From assembly GCF_003034915.1 (NCBI RefSeq), contig NZ_PZJX01000038.1, positions 62,001 through 126,000 on the forward strand: a stretch of 64,000 nt of DNA, read 5' to 3'. The position numbers were made by a program, and so were the translations under genes. The notes under the pieces were generated by a model. That model was given only the letters and a program-made list of their open reading frames with translations, was not told the origin of the DNA and searched no databases. Each line of letters begins with the position of its first letter. Position 1 is the first letter of the stretch. Origin of the DNA: Mesorhizobium helmanticense. GTDB lineage: Bacteria; Pseudomonadota; Alphaproteobacteria; Rhizobiales; Rhizobiaceae. Shown piece by piece: positions 32,787 through 41,682 of the stretch.

Positions 32787-33782
32787 TCAGCGTTCCGCCA
32801 GCGAGCGGCCGAGACTGGCCGTGCCCACGGCGATGATCAAAATGGCGCCCTGCAACACATATTGCGAGAAGGTCGGGGCGCCGAAAATGTTGAGGCCGTT
32901 GAAGCCGAAGGCGATGATGAGGGCGCCGACCAGCGTCCCAAGCACATGAAATTCGCCGTCGCGCAGCGTTGCCGAACCAAGGAAGACGGCGGCGAAGGCG
33001 GTGAGCAGATAGGAGTCGGCCGCACTTGCCGTGCCGCTGCCCAGCCGCGAGGCAAGCAATATCCCGGTGAGTGCCGCGCACATTCCCGAAATGACGAAGC
33101 CGAGGATCTTGATGCGGTCGACATTCACTCCGGCAAGGCGGGCGGCAACCGCGTTGCCGCCGACGGCCTGGATCTCCTGGCCGAGCGGTGTCCGCTCGAC
33201 CAGAAGCCAAAGCCCGCCGAGGACGAGGATCATGACGATGATGTTGTTGGGGATGCCGAACAGCCAGCGGCCAAGCGAGAGCTGGAGGAAGGCCTCCGGC
33301 ACGCCGGCGACAATGGGAACGCCGGCGGAATAGGCGAAGGCGAGACCCGTCAGGATCGTGCCGACGCCCAGCGTCGCGATGACGGAATTGACCTTGACCT
33401 TGGTGACGATGAAGCCGTTGACGAGGCCGATCACCGCGCCCAATGCGATGACGATGACCACGGCAAGCGGGATCGGCAGCTTGTCGTGGACGACAAGCCC
33501 GGTGATCAGGATGCCGTGCAGGCTGGCGGCGAAGCCGATGGACAGGTCGAGTTCGCCGACGACCACGGCCAGCGTCAGCCCGCCGGCAATGATCATGGCC
33601 AGCGAGGCCTGGTTCAGCACATTGGTGAAATTGTTGACGGTGGGAAAGGCATGCGGCGACAGGATCGAGAAGGCGACGATCATCGCCAGCAGTCCGATGA
33701 TTGTGCCGTAGCGGGCAAAGATGCCGAGCACCGCCTTGGTTCCGGGCGACAGACGCCGGGCGCTAATCGCAACGTCGCTCAT
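32787..33782 (-). CDS. Sugar ABC transporter permease (CUT2)
   Basis: From the ATG at 33782 the product is 331 residues with the loop GGLTLAVVVGELDLSIGFAA and about nine hydrophobic segments. It overlaps the ATPase gene by 4 bases. This operon has only one permease gene, so a homodimer is expected. The upstream in-frame extension to 33911 lies inside the ATPase gene and is discarded. Confidence 0.9.
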   Translation of the reverse strand: MSDVAISARRLSPGTKAVLGIFARYGTIIGLLAMIVAFSILSPHAFPTVNNFTNVLNQASLAMIIAGGLTLAVVVGELDLSIGFAASLHGILITGLVVHDKLPIPLAVVIVIALGAVIGLVNGFIVTKVKVNSVIATLGVGTILTGLAFAYSAGVPIVAGVPEAFLQLSLGRWLFGIPNNIIVMILVLGGLWLLVERTPLGQEIQAVGGNAVAARLAGVNVDRIKILGFVISGMCAALTGILLASRLGSGTASAADSYLLTAFAAVFLGSATLRDGEFHVLGTLVGALIIAFGFNGLNIFGAPTFSQYVLQGAILIIAVGTASLGRSLAER

Positions 33783-35308
33783 GCCAGATGATCCTCCATC
33801 AGTGCTTGCGGGTCGACATAACTTGCCTCGACGATCGCCTTTCGCGACACGGCCGAGCCGGTCAGTTCGCGAACGATGCGGCCTTCCGACATCACCAGCA
33901 CGCGGTCGCACAGATCGGGCAGTTCGTCCGGTTCCGACGAGATCACCAGAACCGCCATTCCGGAGTCCGCCTGCTGGCGGATCAGCCGGTGGATCTCGGC
34001 GCGCGCGCCGATATCGACGCCTCGCGTCGGTTCGTCGAGGATCAACACCTTCGGCTTGCGCTGGAGCCAGCGGCCGATCGCAACCTTCTGCTGATTGCCG
34101 CCGCTGAGGCGGCCAACGGGCGTGCTGGCGTTGCGTGCCTTTATCGACAGCGAGCTGATCATCTCACCGGCCATGGAGGTGCGGGCGCGGCGGTTCAGCA
34201 GCGGCAGGTATCGGCCGTGCACAATCTTGTCGAGATTGGCGATGCCGAGATTGAAGGCGATGCTCTTGGACAGGAACAGCGCCTCGGCCCGGCGCTCCTC
34301 GGGGATCAATCCAAGCCCGGCCCGGACCGCCGCCGCAGGCGAGGCGGGCTGATAGGGCCGGCCCGCCAGCCTCATCTCGCCGCTGTCCGGCCGGTCGGCC
34401 CCGAAAAGCAGCCGGGCGAGTTCCGTGCGCCCGGCGCCGACAAGGCCGCCAATGCCCAGCACTTCGCCGGCGTGAAGCTTGAGGCTGACGCCGCGGACCT
34501 TCGGCGCCCGCGTCAGCTTGCTGGCTTCCATCACGACATCGCCGCGCGGCCTTGTTGTGGCTGTCCGTTGCGAGTCGCGAATGGCGCCGCCGACAATCGC
34601 CTCGACCAGCGCGGCTCGGTTGAGCCCTTTTCCGGCAAGCTCGGCCACGGAGCGACCGTCGCGAAACACCGACACGCGCGAGCACAGGTTCAGGATCTCG
34701 TCCAGCCGGTGCGAGATGTAGAGCACCGCCACTCCCGAGGTGGAAAGATCGCGCACGATCGCAAAGAGCCGTTCCGCCTCGCTTGCGGCAAGCGATGCCG
34801 TCGGCTCGTCCATGACGATCAGCCGCGCCTCGCGCACCAGGGCGCGGCAGATGTTGATCAGCCATATCTCGGCCGTCGAGAGGCCCTTCACGCTGGCATT
34901 GAGCGGCGCCGATATGCCGACGCGCCTGGCGATGGGGGCTACGTCGCGCGCGATCGCCCGCCAGTCGGTCAGCCCGAAGCGCGATTTCTTCGGCACGCCC
35001 AGCATGATGTTCTGCAGCACGGTCATGCCCGGCACAAAGGCAAGCTCCTGGTGAATGAAGCTCATGCCGAGTTCGGTCGCCCGCTGCGGCGTGGCGATCT
35101 GCTGGCTCTGGCCGTCGATTTCGATACGGCCGGCGTCGGGATGGTTCAGTCCGGCGAGGATGCGGATGAAGGTCGACTTGCCGGCGCCATTGGCGCCGAC
35201 AAGACCATGGATTTCACCCGGCGCAATGTCGAGCGACACGCCCTTCAGTGCCTGCGCGCCGCCAAAGGCCTTGGTGATATCGTGTGCGACCAGGAACGGA
35301 GTTGTCAT
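33779..35308 (-). CDS. Sugar ABC transporter ATP-binding protein (CUT2)
   Basis: A 509-residue double ATPase from the ATG at 35308. Walker A GANGAGKST is at residues 38-46 and the first Walker B reads RLIVMDEPTAS. The second half has LSGGNQQKVAIGRWLQRKPK then LILDEPTRGVDIGAR. A 7-bp hairpin (35311-35329) begins only 2 bases before the ATG and would bury the ribosome binding region. Confidence 0.92.
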   Translation of the reverse strand: MTTPFLVAHDITKAFGGAQALKGVSLDIAPGEIHGLVGANGAGKSTFIRILAGLNHPDAGRIEIDGQSQQIATPQRATELGMSFIHQELAFVPGMTVLQNIMLGVPKKSRFGLTDWRAIARDVAPIARRVGISAPLNASVKGLSTAEIWLINICRALVREARLIVMDEPTASLAASEAERLFAIVRDLSTSGVAVLYISHRLDEILNLCSRVSVFRDGRSVAELAGKGLNRAALVEAIVGGAIRDSQRTATTRPRGDVVMEASKLTRAPKVRGVSLKLHAGEVLGIGGLVGAGRTELARLLFGADRPDSGEMRLAGRPYQPASPAAAVRAGLGLIPEERRAEALFLSKSIAFNLGIANLDKIVHGRYLPLLNRRARTSMAGEMISSLSIKARNASTPVGRLSGGNQQKVAIGRWLQRKPKVLILDEPTRGVDIGARAEIHRLIRQQADSGMAVLVISSEPDELPDLCDRVLVMSEGRIVRELTGSAVSRKAIVEASYVDPQALMEDHLA

Positions 35309-35310
35309 CG

Positions 35311-35329
35311 GCGCCGCCTGCTGCGGCGC
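35311..35329 (-). promoter_or_regulatory. Hairpin covering the ribosome binding region of the ATPase gene
   Basis: GCGCCGC and GCGGCGC pair perfectly with a 5-base loop, ending 2 bases before the ATG at 35308. It would occlude the ribosome binding site, which fits the lower synthesis of ATPase than binding protein usual in ABC operons. It could also be a processing site. Confidence 0.45.
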
Positions 35330-35361
35330 ACCCCTTGTGAACGCCGTCTGCAAACCAAGTC

Positions 35362-36303
35362 CTACTTTATGGCTTCCGGATGGTCCTTGAGAAAGGCGTC
35401 GACGGTTTCCTTGGTCACCAGCACGGCCGGAACTTCGGCAGCCTTGGCTTGCCAAGCGCTGCCGGCGTCCTTGATGTCCTTCAGCATCTTGACCATGTTG
35501 TAGCCCTCGGTGAAGCTGTCCTGCCAGGCCGTCGCGGTCATGAAGCCGTTCTTGATGTTCTCCAGCGCCTGGGCATTGCCGTTGATGCCGTAGACCAGCA
35601 CGTCGTCGCGGCCTTGCGCGCGCAGCGAACCGATGGCGCCGATCGCCGGGTCGTCCCAACATCCCCAGATCGCCAGGTTTTCCTGGCCGGCCGGATGCGA
35701 GGCCAGCCAGGCATTGGCGTATTGGGCGCCGTCCTCGAAATAGCCGGGAATGCGCACTTCGTTCTTGGTGACGGTGATGCCGGGGTTCTTGGCGACGATC
35801 TCGTCCATGACGACTTCACGGTTCCGGCAGACTTCGCCGGTCCGGTAGGTGAGGGCAAGTATCGAGCCCTTGCCCTCCATTTTCTTGACCATCAGATCGA
35901 CGACCGGGATTGCCATCGGGCCGCCCGAGCCATTGGTGGCGGCAACCGTCGAGCCAAGCCCGCCGCCCCAGGTCACGACAGGTATTCCAGCGTCGCCGGC
36001 AGCAGCCAGGCCGGCGCCGATCGACGAATAGGGAAACACCATGTCGATGATCGCATGCGCCTTGAGCTGCGCGAAATTCTGGATCGCCGAGTTGGCCTGG
36101 TCGGCGCTGCCGGCGGCATCGACGACATTGGTCTGCCAGCCAAGCTCGTCGGCGGCCTTCGTGGCGCCCTGGATGTAGCGGACATTGTTCGCTTCGGTGG
36201 CGCTGATCGACACGATGCCGAGCAGCGGCTTGTCTTGCGCGGCAGCACCTGAAGTCGCCAGCGAGAGCGCTCCAAGCGCGATGATGTAGGCAATCTTTTT
36301 CAT
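35362..36303 (-). CDS. Sugar ABC transporter substrate-binding protein (CUT2)
   Basis: The ATG at 36303 gives 313 residues with a Sec signal (MKKIAYIIALGALSLATSGA, then AAQDKPLLG). The mature part has a type 1 binding fold, VSISATEANNVRYIQGATKA at the first helix and two cysteines (EVCRNRE, IWGCWDD). First gene of an operon with ATPase, permease and lactonase, divergent from lacI. Ligand unknown. Confidence 0.91.
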   Translation of the reverse strand: MKKIAYIIALGALSLATSGAAAQDKPLLGIVSISATEANNVRYIQGATKAADELGWQTNVVDAAGSADQANSAIQNFAQLKAHAIIDMVFPYSSIGAGLAAAGDAGIPVVTWGGGLGSTVAATNGSGGPMAIPVVDLMVKKMEGKGSILALTYRTGEVCRNREVVMDEIVAKNPGITVTKNEVRIPGYFEDGAQYANAWLASHPAGQENLAIWGCWDDPAIGAIGSLRAQGRDDVLVYGINGNAQALENIKNGFMTATAWQDSFTEGYNMVKMLKDIKDAGSAWQAKAAEVPAVLVTKETVDAFLKDHPEAIK

Positions 36304-36353
36304 GGTTTTCCTCCCTTCGTCCATCTGCCGTCAGAGCCTCATTGACAGCAAAC

Positions 36354-36443
36354 CGTTTCGCTAACGTCCTGCAAAATGCAGCCCAATGCAAGCATGAATC
36401 CGCTGGACAGAGCCATTAATCTAAACCAGACTTTAGCGAAACG
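36354..36443. promoter_or_regulatory. Pair of inverted 11-bp elements, candidate LacI operators
   Basis: CGTTTCGCTAA at 36354-36364 recurs in inverted orientation as TTAGCGAAACG at 36433-36443. Both have the CG-centred look of LacI-family sites. They flank the divergent promoter region between the binding-protein gene (36303) and the LacI gene (36462). The 79-bp spacing would allow DNA looping. Confidence 0.6.
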
Positions 36444-36461
36444 ATTAGCTATCGGGGCGAA

Positions 36462-37475
36462 ATGGCCACCATCAAAGACGTTGCCAGAAAGGCAGGCGTG
36501 TCGACCGCGACGGTCTCGGCGGTCATGAACGACACTGCCTTTGTCAGCCCGGAACTGAGGGCCCGCGTCGTCACCGCCATTCGCGAATTGCGCTATGAGC
36601 CGTCGCAGGCCGCCCGCAACCTGCGCCGCAACCGCAGCCAGTTGATCGCGCTCGCGGTGGCCGATCTGTCGAACCCGTTCTACGCACGCATCGTCTGGTC
36701 GGCGGAGGCGGCGGTCGCGGCATGGGGCTATTCGCTGGTTCTCTTCAACAGCGATGAAAAGCCCGACACCGAGCGGCGCATCCTGTCGCGGATTCGCACC
36801 CTTGGTTGCGACGGAATGGTTCTGGTTCCGGTGGGCGCGGCCAATCAATACCAGTCGCATGAGTTCGAGGGCATCGCGACCGTGCTTCTGGGCCGTTCGA
36901 TCGAAGGCAACAGCGCCGATACGGTGACCATAGACAACCACGCGGCCGGCCGGCAGGCCGTCGACTATCTGCTCGATCTCGGGCATCGCCGCATCGGCTC
37001 GGTCACCGGTCCGATGCAATTGTCGACCAGCAAGGGCAGGCTCGACGGCATGATCGACGCGATGGCGGCGCGTGGGCTCGCACCGCAGCCCGGCCATGTC
37101 AGGTCCGGCGAGTTTCGCGAGGAAGCGGCCTATTCGGTCGCTCGCGACATGATGGGCTCGCCCGATCGCCCGACCGCGATCTATGTCGCCAATGGCGTCA
37201 TGGCCATCGGCGTGATGCGCGCCATCGCCGATCTTGGCCTGCGTTGTCCGCAGGACGTCTCGATCGCCTCAACGGACACGGTCGCCGGCGCCGGCGGCTT
37301 GAAGCCGCGGCTGACGAGAACCGAGCACCCCATCGCCGACATGACCAACGAAGCGCTGCGCCTGCTCGTGGACCGCATCGAGGAGAGGGGGGCCGAGCCC
37401 GTGCGCAACATCATTTTTCAGCCGGCGCTGATCGTCGGCGAAAGCTGCATGCCGTTGCGCGGGGATGCCGGCTGA
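36462..37475 (+). CDS. LacI-family transcriptional regulator
   Basis: A 337-residue protein with the LacI helix-turn-helix MATIKDVARKAGVSTATVSA at the N-terminus, hinge helix near residue 50 (PSQAARNLRRNRSQ) and a periplasmic-binding-like effector domain. Divergent from the transporter/lactonase operon it probably represses. Its last 66 bases and 25 bases beyond the stop are repeated at 45549-45639, next to a 20-base internal piece of the gene, marking the edges of block 37.5-45.5 kb. Confidence 0.92.
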   Translation: MATIKDVARKAGVSTATVSAVMNDTAFVSPELRARVVTAIRELRYEPSQAARNLRRNRSQLIALAVADLSNPFYARIVWSAEAAVAAWGYSLVLFNSDEKPDTERRILSRIRTLGCDGMVLVPVGAANQYQSHEFEGIATVLLGRSIEGNSADTVTIDNHAAGRQAVDYLLDLGHRRIGSVTGPMQLSTSKGRLDGMIDAMAARGLAPQPGHVRSGEFREEAAYSVARDMMGSPDRPTAIYVANGVMAIGVMRAIADLGLRCPQDVSIASTDTVAGAGGLKPRLTRTEHPIADMTNEALRLLVDRIEERGAEPVRNIIFQPALIVGESCMPLRGDAG

Positions 37476-37500
37476 GCGGCAGGCTCACTCGGTTTCAGTG
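37410..37500 (+). repeat. Left copy of a 91-bp direct repeat (lacI 3' end)
   Basis: This stretch (codons for HNIIFQPALIVGESCMPLRGDAG's last part, the stop, and 25 bases beyond) matches 45549-45639 at 87 of 91 positions. The match stops abruptly after GGTTTCAGTG, where the two loci diverge. The repeat pair brackets an 8-kb catabolic block. Confidence 0.85.
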
Positions 37501-37513
37501 ACATTCAAACAGT

Positions 37514-37538
37514 ATACATTATAGGCTTAAAATACATT
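37514..37538. repeat. Short direct repeats in the GntR promoter region
   Basis: ATACATT occurs at 37514-37520 and 37532-37538, 18 bases apart, in an AT-rich stretch upstream of the GntR gene at 37683. They are candidate regulator-binding or promoter elements only. Confidence 0.25.
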
Positions 37539-37682
37539 GCCAGACGATCAAACATGTGCTCCACTTCGCCTTGGAGCATAGGCTGGCAGGGCAAATTCTG
37601 TCGATATGTGGCTGCCTTTCAACGGATGAGCCCGAGAACACAGCCGTAATCATATACGAAATCTTCGCATGGGAAGGCGTGG

Positions 37683-38399
37683 ATGACGAAACCGATAGAG
37701 TTCAAACGGGTTGGCGAGGGCAATCTGCGTGCCCAGGTCTATCAGCAGATCCGCCTGACGATACAGCGCGGCGAACTGGCGCCCGGCCGGAAGCTCGTCG
37801 ACGTCGATATTGCCGCCCAGCTCGGCATCTCCAGAATGCCCGTCCGCGACGCGTTGATGCAGTTGGTGCATGAAGGTTATCTGGTCGGCACGACACGCGG
37901 CTTCACATTGCCCACGCTTACCGCCACGGATGTCGCCAACATTTTCGAGGTCCGCCGCCTGCTCGAACCGCGGGCCGCCGCGCATGCCGCACGCACACTG
38001 GACGCCGCTGGCCTCGAGACGCTGACAGCCGCGCTTCAGGAGGCAGAGGCAGCGGCCGCCGCCGGCGATGCGGACCACTTTTTCCAGGCCAATTCGGCAT
38101 TCAGGAACTGCTGGCTCGGCGCCGTCGAGAACGATCGCCTTTCACAAACGATTGCCCGCTTCGCCGACCACGTCCTCGTCGTCCGGTTAAAGACGCTATC
38201 GCACCAGCCGACGCAGGCCGTCATCGTGGCCGGCATGCGCGCAATCCACGAGGCGTTCGTCAAGCGCGACGCCGTCGCGGCCTACGACCGCATGACCCAC
38301 TTCATTCAGAACGCCGAGGAGCGGTTCATGAGGCTGAGCCCACCGTTGCAGCATTCCAACGATGAGGGTGAGAATATCCCGCTGCAGGAAAGATCATGA
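37683..38399 (+). CDS. GntR-family (FadR/FCD) transcriptional regulator
   Basis: A 238-residue protein with winged helix at residues ~10-75 (NLRAQVYQQIRLTIQRGELA, then SRMPVRDALMQLVHEGYL) and an all-helical FCD effector domain (~85-225) containing FEVRRLLEPRAAAHAA. First gene of the rightward block; it overlaps the monooxygenase gene by 4 bases, so it is probably autoregulated with the pathway. Confidence 0.9.
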   Translation: MTKPIEFKRVGEGNLRAQVYQQIRLTIQRGELAPGRKLVDVDIAAQLGISRMPVRDALMQLVHEGYLVGTTRGFTLPTLTATDVANIFEVRRLLEPRAAAHAARTLDAAGLETLTAALQEAEAAAAAGDADHFFQANSAFRNCWLGAVENDRLSQTIARFADHVLVVRLKTLSHQPTQAVIVAGMRAIHEAFVKRDAVAAYDRMTHFIQNAEERFMRLSPPLQHSNDEGENIPLQERS

Positions 38400-39493
38400 T
38401 CAGAAAGCAGCATCCGCTGAAAGGACCGAACAGGTTCAAGCTCGGCGTCTTCTCGATGAACGCCGATGGCGGCCTGGCAATGACCACCGTTCCCGAGCGC
38501 TGGCGCGCCCGCTGGGAAGACAACCTCAATTCCGCCGGCATCGCCGATCGCGCCGGCCTGGAGTTCCTGCTGCCGATCGCGCGCTGGCGCGGTTTCGGCG
38601 GTCTCACGCATGTGCGCGAATGGTCGTTCGAGACCTTCACCTGGGCGGCGGGTCTTGCCGTCGCCACGGAGAACATCGGTCTATTCATGACGGTGCATGT
38701 GCCGCTGGTTCATCCGCTGCAGGCCGCAAAAGCGCTGGCGACGGTCGACCACATCTCCAACGGGCGTGCCGGCTTGAACATTGTCTGCGGCTGGAACCCG
38801 GACGAGTTCGCCATGTTCGGGCAGACGGTCGGCGATCGGACCTACGATCAGGCGGAAGAATGGATCAACATCATCGAGCGTGCCTACCAATCCAGGGAGG
38901 CGTTCGATTTTGCCGGCGAATTCTACGACCTGAAGGGGGTCGTCAGCCGTCCGCCAAGCCTGCAGGCGCCACGCCCGGTGACCATGAACGCCGCCTTCGG
39001 CGCGCCGGGGCGCAACTATGCGGCGCGTCACTGCGACTATTTGTTTTCGACTTTTTCCGAAATTGCCGATGGCCGCGCGCATGTGGTCGACATCACCAAC
39101 CGCGCCGCCGAGGTCGGACGCGAGGTCGGCGTCTACACTGTCTGCCACGTCGTCTGCCGGGAGACCCAGCAGGAAGCCGAGGACTATTACCAGCACTACG
39201 CGCTGGAATGCGCGGACCAGGGCGCGGTCGACGAGCATATGCGCAAGAAGAAGGAATTCGCTAACTCGCATGACGCAAAGGCCTTCACCGATTATCGGCA
39301 AAGGTTCGCCGGCGGCGCCGGAACGTTCCCGCTCATCGGCACGCCGGAAAAGATCGTCGACGATCTCACCGAGATCATGGACCAGGGATATTCCGGCGCA
39401 GCCCTCACATTCGTCAACTACACCTACGAATTGCCCTTCTTCTGCGACCGCGTGCTGCCGCTGATGCGCCAGGCCGGGCTTCGCGTAAACTGA
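38396..39493 (+). CDS. LLM-class FMNH2-dependent monooxygenase
   Basis: A 365-residue bacterial-luciferase-like TIM barrel. It has FKLGVFSMNADGGLAMTTVP at the N-terminus, IARWRGFGG, VPLVHPLQAAKALATVDHIS and NIVCGWNPDEFAMFG. These are features of the RutA/SsuD/EDTA-monooxygenase subgroup. The next gene is a flavin reductase, so the two form a two-component monooxygenase that cleaves C-N, C-S or ring bonds. Substrate unknown. Confidence 0.89.
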   Translation: MIRKQHPLKGPNRFKLGVFSMNADGGLAMTTVPERWRARWEDNLNSAGIADRAGLEFLLPIARWRGFGGLTHVREWSFETFTWAAGLAVATENIGLFMTVHVPLVHPLQAAKALATVDHISNGRAGLNIVCGWNPDEFAMFGQTVGDRTYDQAEEWINIIERAYQSREAFDFAGEFYDLKGVVSRPPSLQAPRPVTMNAAFGAPGRNYAARHCDYLFSTFSEIADGRAHVVDITNRAAEVGREVGVYTVCHVVCRETQQEAEDYYQHYALECADQGAVDEHMRKKKEFANSHDAKAFTDYRQRFAGGAGTFPLIGTPEKIVDDLTEIMDQGYSGAALTFVNYTYELPFFCDRVLPLMRQAGLRVN

Positions 39494-40038
39494 TGCCGGC
39501 GGCCGCCATTCCGACGACATGGGTGCATGGGCACGACGCCATCAATCCGCGCGCCTTCAAGCAAGCGATGCGAGCCGTGGCGGGGTCGGTCGCCATCCTC
39601 GCTTCGGAGCATGACGAGATAGGCTTTTGCGGCATCACGGCGACGGCTATCTGCTCGTTCAGCGCCGAGCCGCCTTCGCTTCTGGCTTGCGTGAATCGCA
39701 GCAGCACCTTTGCCTCGGCCATTCGCGAAGGCTTGCCGTTTTCCGTCAATCTTCCTGCCGGCGACCAGGAGAATGTCGCGCGTGCTTTTGGTGGCATGAC
39801 CAGAGCCAGGGGCGTCGCGCGGTTCTCGTCCGGATCATGGGTGCGCGGCGAAACCGGCGCGCCCTTGCTTGTCGGCGCGCGGGCAATGTTCGAATGCCGG
39901 GTGGCCGAACTCATCGTGCGGGCGTCGCATATGATTGTGATCGGCATCGTCTCGGGGGTCGCGCTGGATCGCGCTGACCGGTCGCCGGTCTTCTACGCGC
40001 ATGGACGATTCCTGACGGTAGGAGATGATGCCAACTAA
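39493..40038 (+). CDS. Flavin reductase (HpaC-like)
   Basis: A 181-residue FMN-binding split-barrel protein. FKQAMRAVAGSVAILASEHD, then GITATAICSFSAEPPSLLAC and VNRSSTFASAIRE and VNLPAGDQENVARAFGG follow the flavin reductase domain pattern. It begins on the stop of the monooxygenase gene (TGATG), so the two are translated together. It supplies reduced FMN to the monooxygenase. Confidence 0.9.
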   Translation: MPAAAIPTTWVHGHDAINPRAFKQAMRAVAGSVAILASEHDEIGFCGITATAICSFSAEPPSLLACVNRSSTFASAIREGLPFSVNLPAGDQENVARAFGGMTRARGVARFSSGSWVRGETGAPLLVGARAMFECRVAELIVRASHMIVIGIVSGVALDRADRSPVFYAHGRFLTVGDDAN

Positions 40039-40133
40039 TTGCCGTACACGTGGCGGCGCAGCGATTGAAATTTCAGATCGGCCTGATCGTGGGCCCAACA
40101 TAAGCGAAGTGATCTATCAGAGGGAGTACGGCA

Positions 40134-41111
40134 ATGCGCATTTGGAAGACATTTGTTCTGGCTGCACTCATGTCGGGTGTAGCGGGTATCGCCACGGCCG
40201 AAGAGGTTGTCCTTAACGCCGTGCATTTTACGCCAACGCAGAACGGCTACGCACAGAGTTTCCTGAAGTTCGTTCAAAAGGTGAACGAAAAGGGCAAAGG
40301 CGTGGTTCAGATCAATGTGCGTGGCGGGCCGGAGGTCGTTCCGCCTATTCAGCAGGGCGCGGCGCTCAGGAGTGGCCTGATCGACATGATCGACACACCG
40401 GCAGGGCAATTCCTGGAGCTCGTTCCGGAAGGCGAGGTTTTTTCCGCATCGACGAAAACGCCTTGGGAAGTCCGCGAAAATGGCGGTTGGGATTTCATCA
40501 GTGGAATCTTCGAGAAGAAGGCCAATGCCCATCTGCTGGCGCATGTCGACGCGGGCTCGGGCTTCAACATCTTCACCATCGACGAACCAAAGCTCAACGA
40601 CGAAGGCAGCATCGACTGGAGCAGTCTGAAAATCCGCTCGTCGCCGCTTTATCGCGACTTCCTGGAATCCCTGGGCGCAGCCGTGATCGTGCAAGCCCCC
40701 GGGGACGTCTACACCTCGCTCGAGCGCGGCGTCGTCAATGCCAACGCCTACACCGTATTTGGCTATGCGTCCTTCGGCTGGGACAAATTCACCAAATACC
40801 GCATCGACCCGCAATTCTTCAAAACCGATGTGCTGGTCTCGATCAACAAGGCGAAATGGGACGCGTTGTCGCCCGAGGCGCAGAAGCTGCTTGCCGACAC
40901 GGCCGTCGAATACGAGCGCGCGAGCTACGACGCCAATCTTGCCGAGTCTGAAAAGCAGGCACAGGCGATGATCGACGGTGGGCAGAAGGTGGTCAGCTTG
41001 ACCGGCGCCGGCCGCGACAAATTCCTGGCAGCTGCCGCGCAGGCGAGTTGGGCGAGAATGACCAAACGCGATCCCAGCAACATCGAACAGTTGAAGAAAT
41101 TCTTTCAATAG
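40134..41111 (+). CDS. dctP: TRAP transporter solute-binding protein (DctP family)
   Basis: A 325-residue product with signal peptide MRIWKTFVLAALMSGVAGIA. The DctP fold is shown by VNEKGKGVVQINVRGGPEVV, LRSGLIDMIDTPAGQFLELV and QAPGDVYTSLERGVVNANAY. The family arginine that binds carboxylates is probably in KIRSSPLYRDF. The ligand is likely an organic acid that enters the pathway encoded around it. GGGAG before the ATG. Confidence 0.91.
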   Translation: MRIWKTFVLAALMSGVAGIATAEEVVLNAVHFTPTQNGYAQSFLKFVQKVNEKGKGVVQINVRGGPEVVPPIQQGAALRSGLIDMIDTPAGQFLELVPEGEVFSASTKTPWEVRENGGWDFISGIFEKKANAHLLAHVDAGSGFNIFTIDEPKLNDEGSIDWSSLKIRSSPLYRDFLESLGAAVIVQAPGDVYTSLERGVVNANAYTVFGYASFGWDKFTKYRIDPQFFKTDVLVSINKAKWDALSPEAQKLLADTAVEYERASYDANLAESEKQAQAMIDGGQKVVSLTGAGRDKFLAAAAQASWARMTKRDPSNIEQLKKFFQ

Positions 41112-41117
41112 CCCGAT

Positions 41118-41139
41118 GGAGGGCGCTCGCGCGCCCTCC
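41118..41139 (+). other. mRNA hairpin between TRAP binding-protein and small-subunit genes
   Basis: GGAGGGCGC and GCGCCCTCC form a perfect 9-bp stem with a 4-base loop, 6 bases after the dctP stop. No T-run follows. As with the hairpin at 4450-4479, it probably protects the binding-protein message. Confidence 0.55.
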
Positions 41140-41166
41140 CAAGGACAGGCATGAGGGCCGTCGGGA

Positions 41167-41679
41167 ATGGACAAGTTGTTTGCAGCGATCGGGAAGCTGA
41201 GCCTTGCGCTGGCCGCGGTGGCGAAAGTGGTGCTTGGTCTCATCATTGTCGCGGTGGTGGCTGACGTATGCGTCCGCAATCTGGGCCTGAAACCGCTTGC
41301 CTGGGCGGTGTCCGCGACGGAATATGGTCTGCTCTACGCGGCATTTCTGCCGATGCCCTGGCTGGTCCACAGCAAGGGCCATGTCTTCGTCGAGTTCCTG
41401 CGCAAGGCGCTGCCTGTGCGGGCTCGGGCGGTGCTTGAAAAACTGGTCTATCTCGCCTGCATCGGTGTCAGCCTCTACCTTGGCAGCGTCGCACTCGCTT
41501 CCCTGATAGGCGCCGTGTCGGGCGGCGAATATGAGACGCGCAGCTTCGACATGCCGAAATGGCTGGTCTTTCTGCCTATCATGCTCGCCTTCTACCTCTC
41601 GGCGCTGGAATGGCTCAGATATCTGCTGGGTCGTGACACGCTGTACACGCTCGATCCTCTGGAAATGGAAGGGCTCTGA
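41167..41679 (+). CDS. dctQ: TRAP transporter small membrane subunit (DctQ)
   Basis: A 170-residue protein with four hydrophobic segments (KLSLALAAVAKVVLGLIIVA, YGLLYAAFLPMPWLV, KLVYLACIGVSLYLGSVALA, WLVFLPIMLAFYLSALEWLR), the DctQ layout. It lies between the binding protein and the large subunit. Confidence 0.9.
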   Translation: MDKLFAAIGKLSLALAAVAKVVLGLIIVAVVADVCVRNLGLKPLAWAVSATEYGLLYAAFLPMPWLVHSKGHVFVEFLRKALPVRARAVLEKLVYLACIGVSLYLGSVALASLIGAVSGGEYETRSFDMPKWLVFLPIMLAFYLSALEWLRYLLGRDTLYTLDPLEMEGL

Positions 41680-41682
41680 CCG

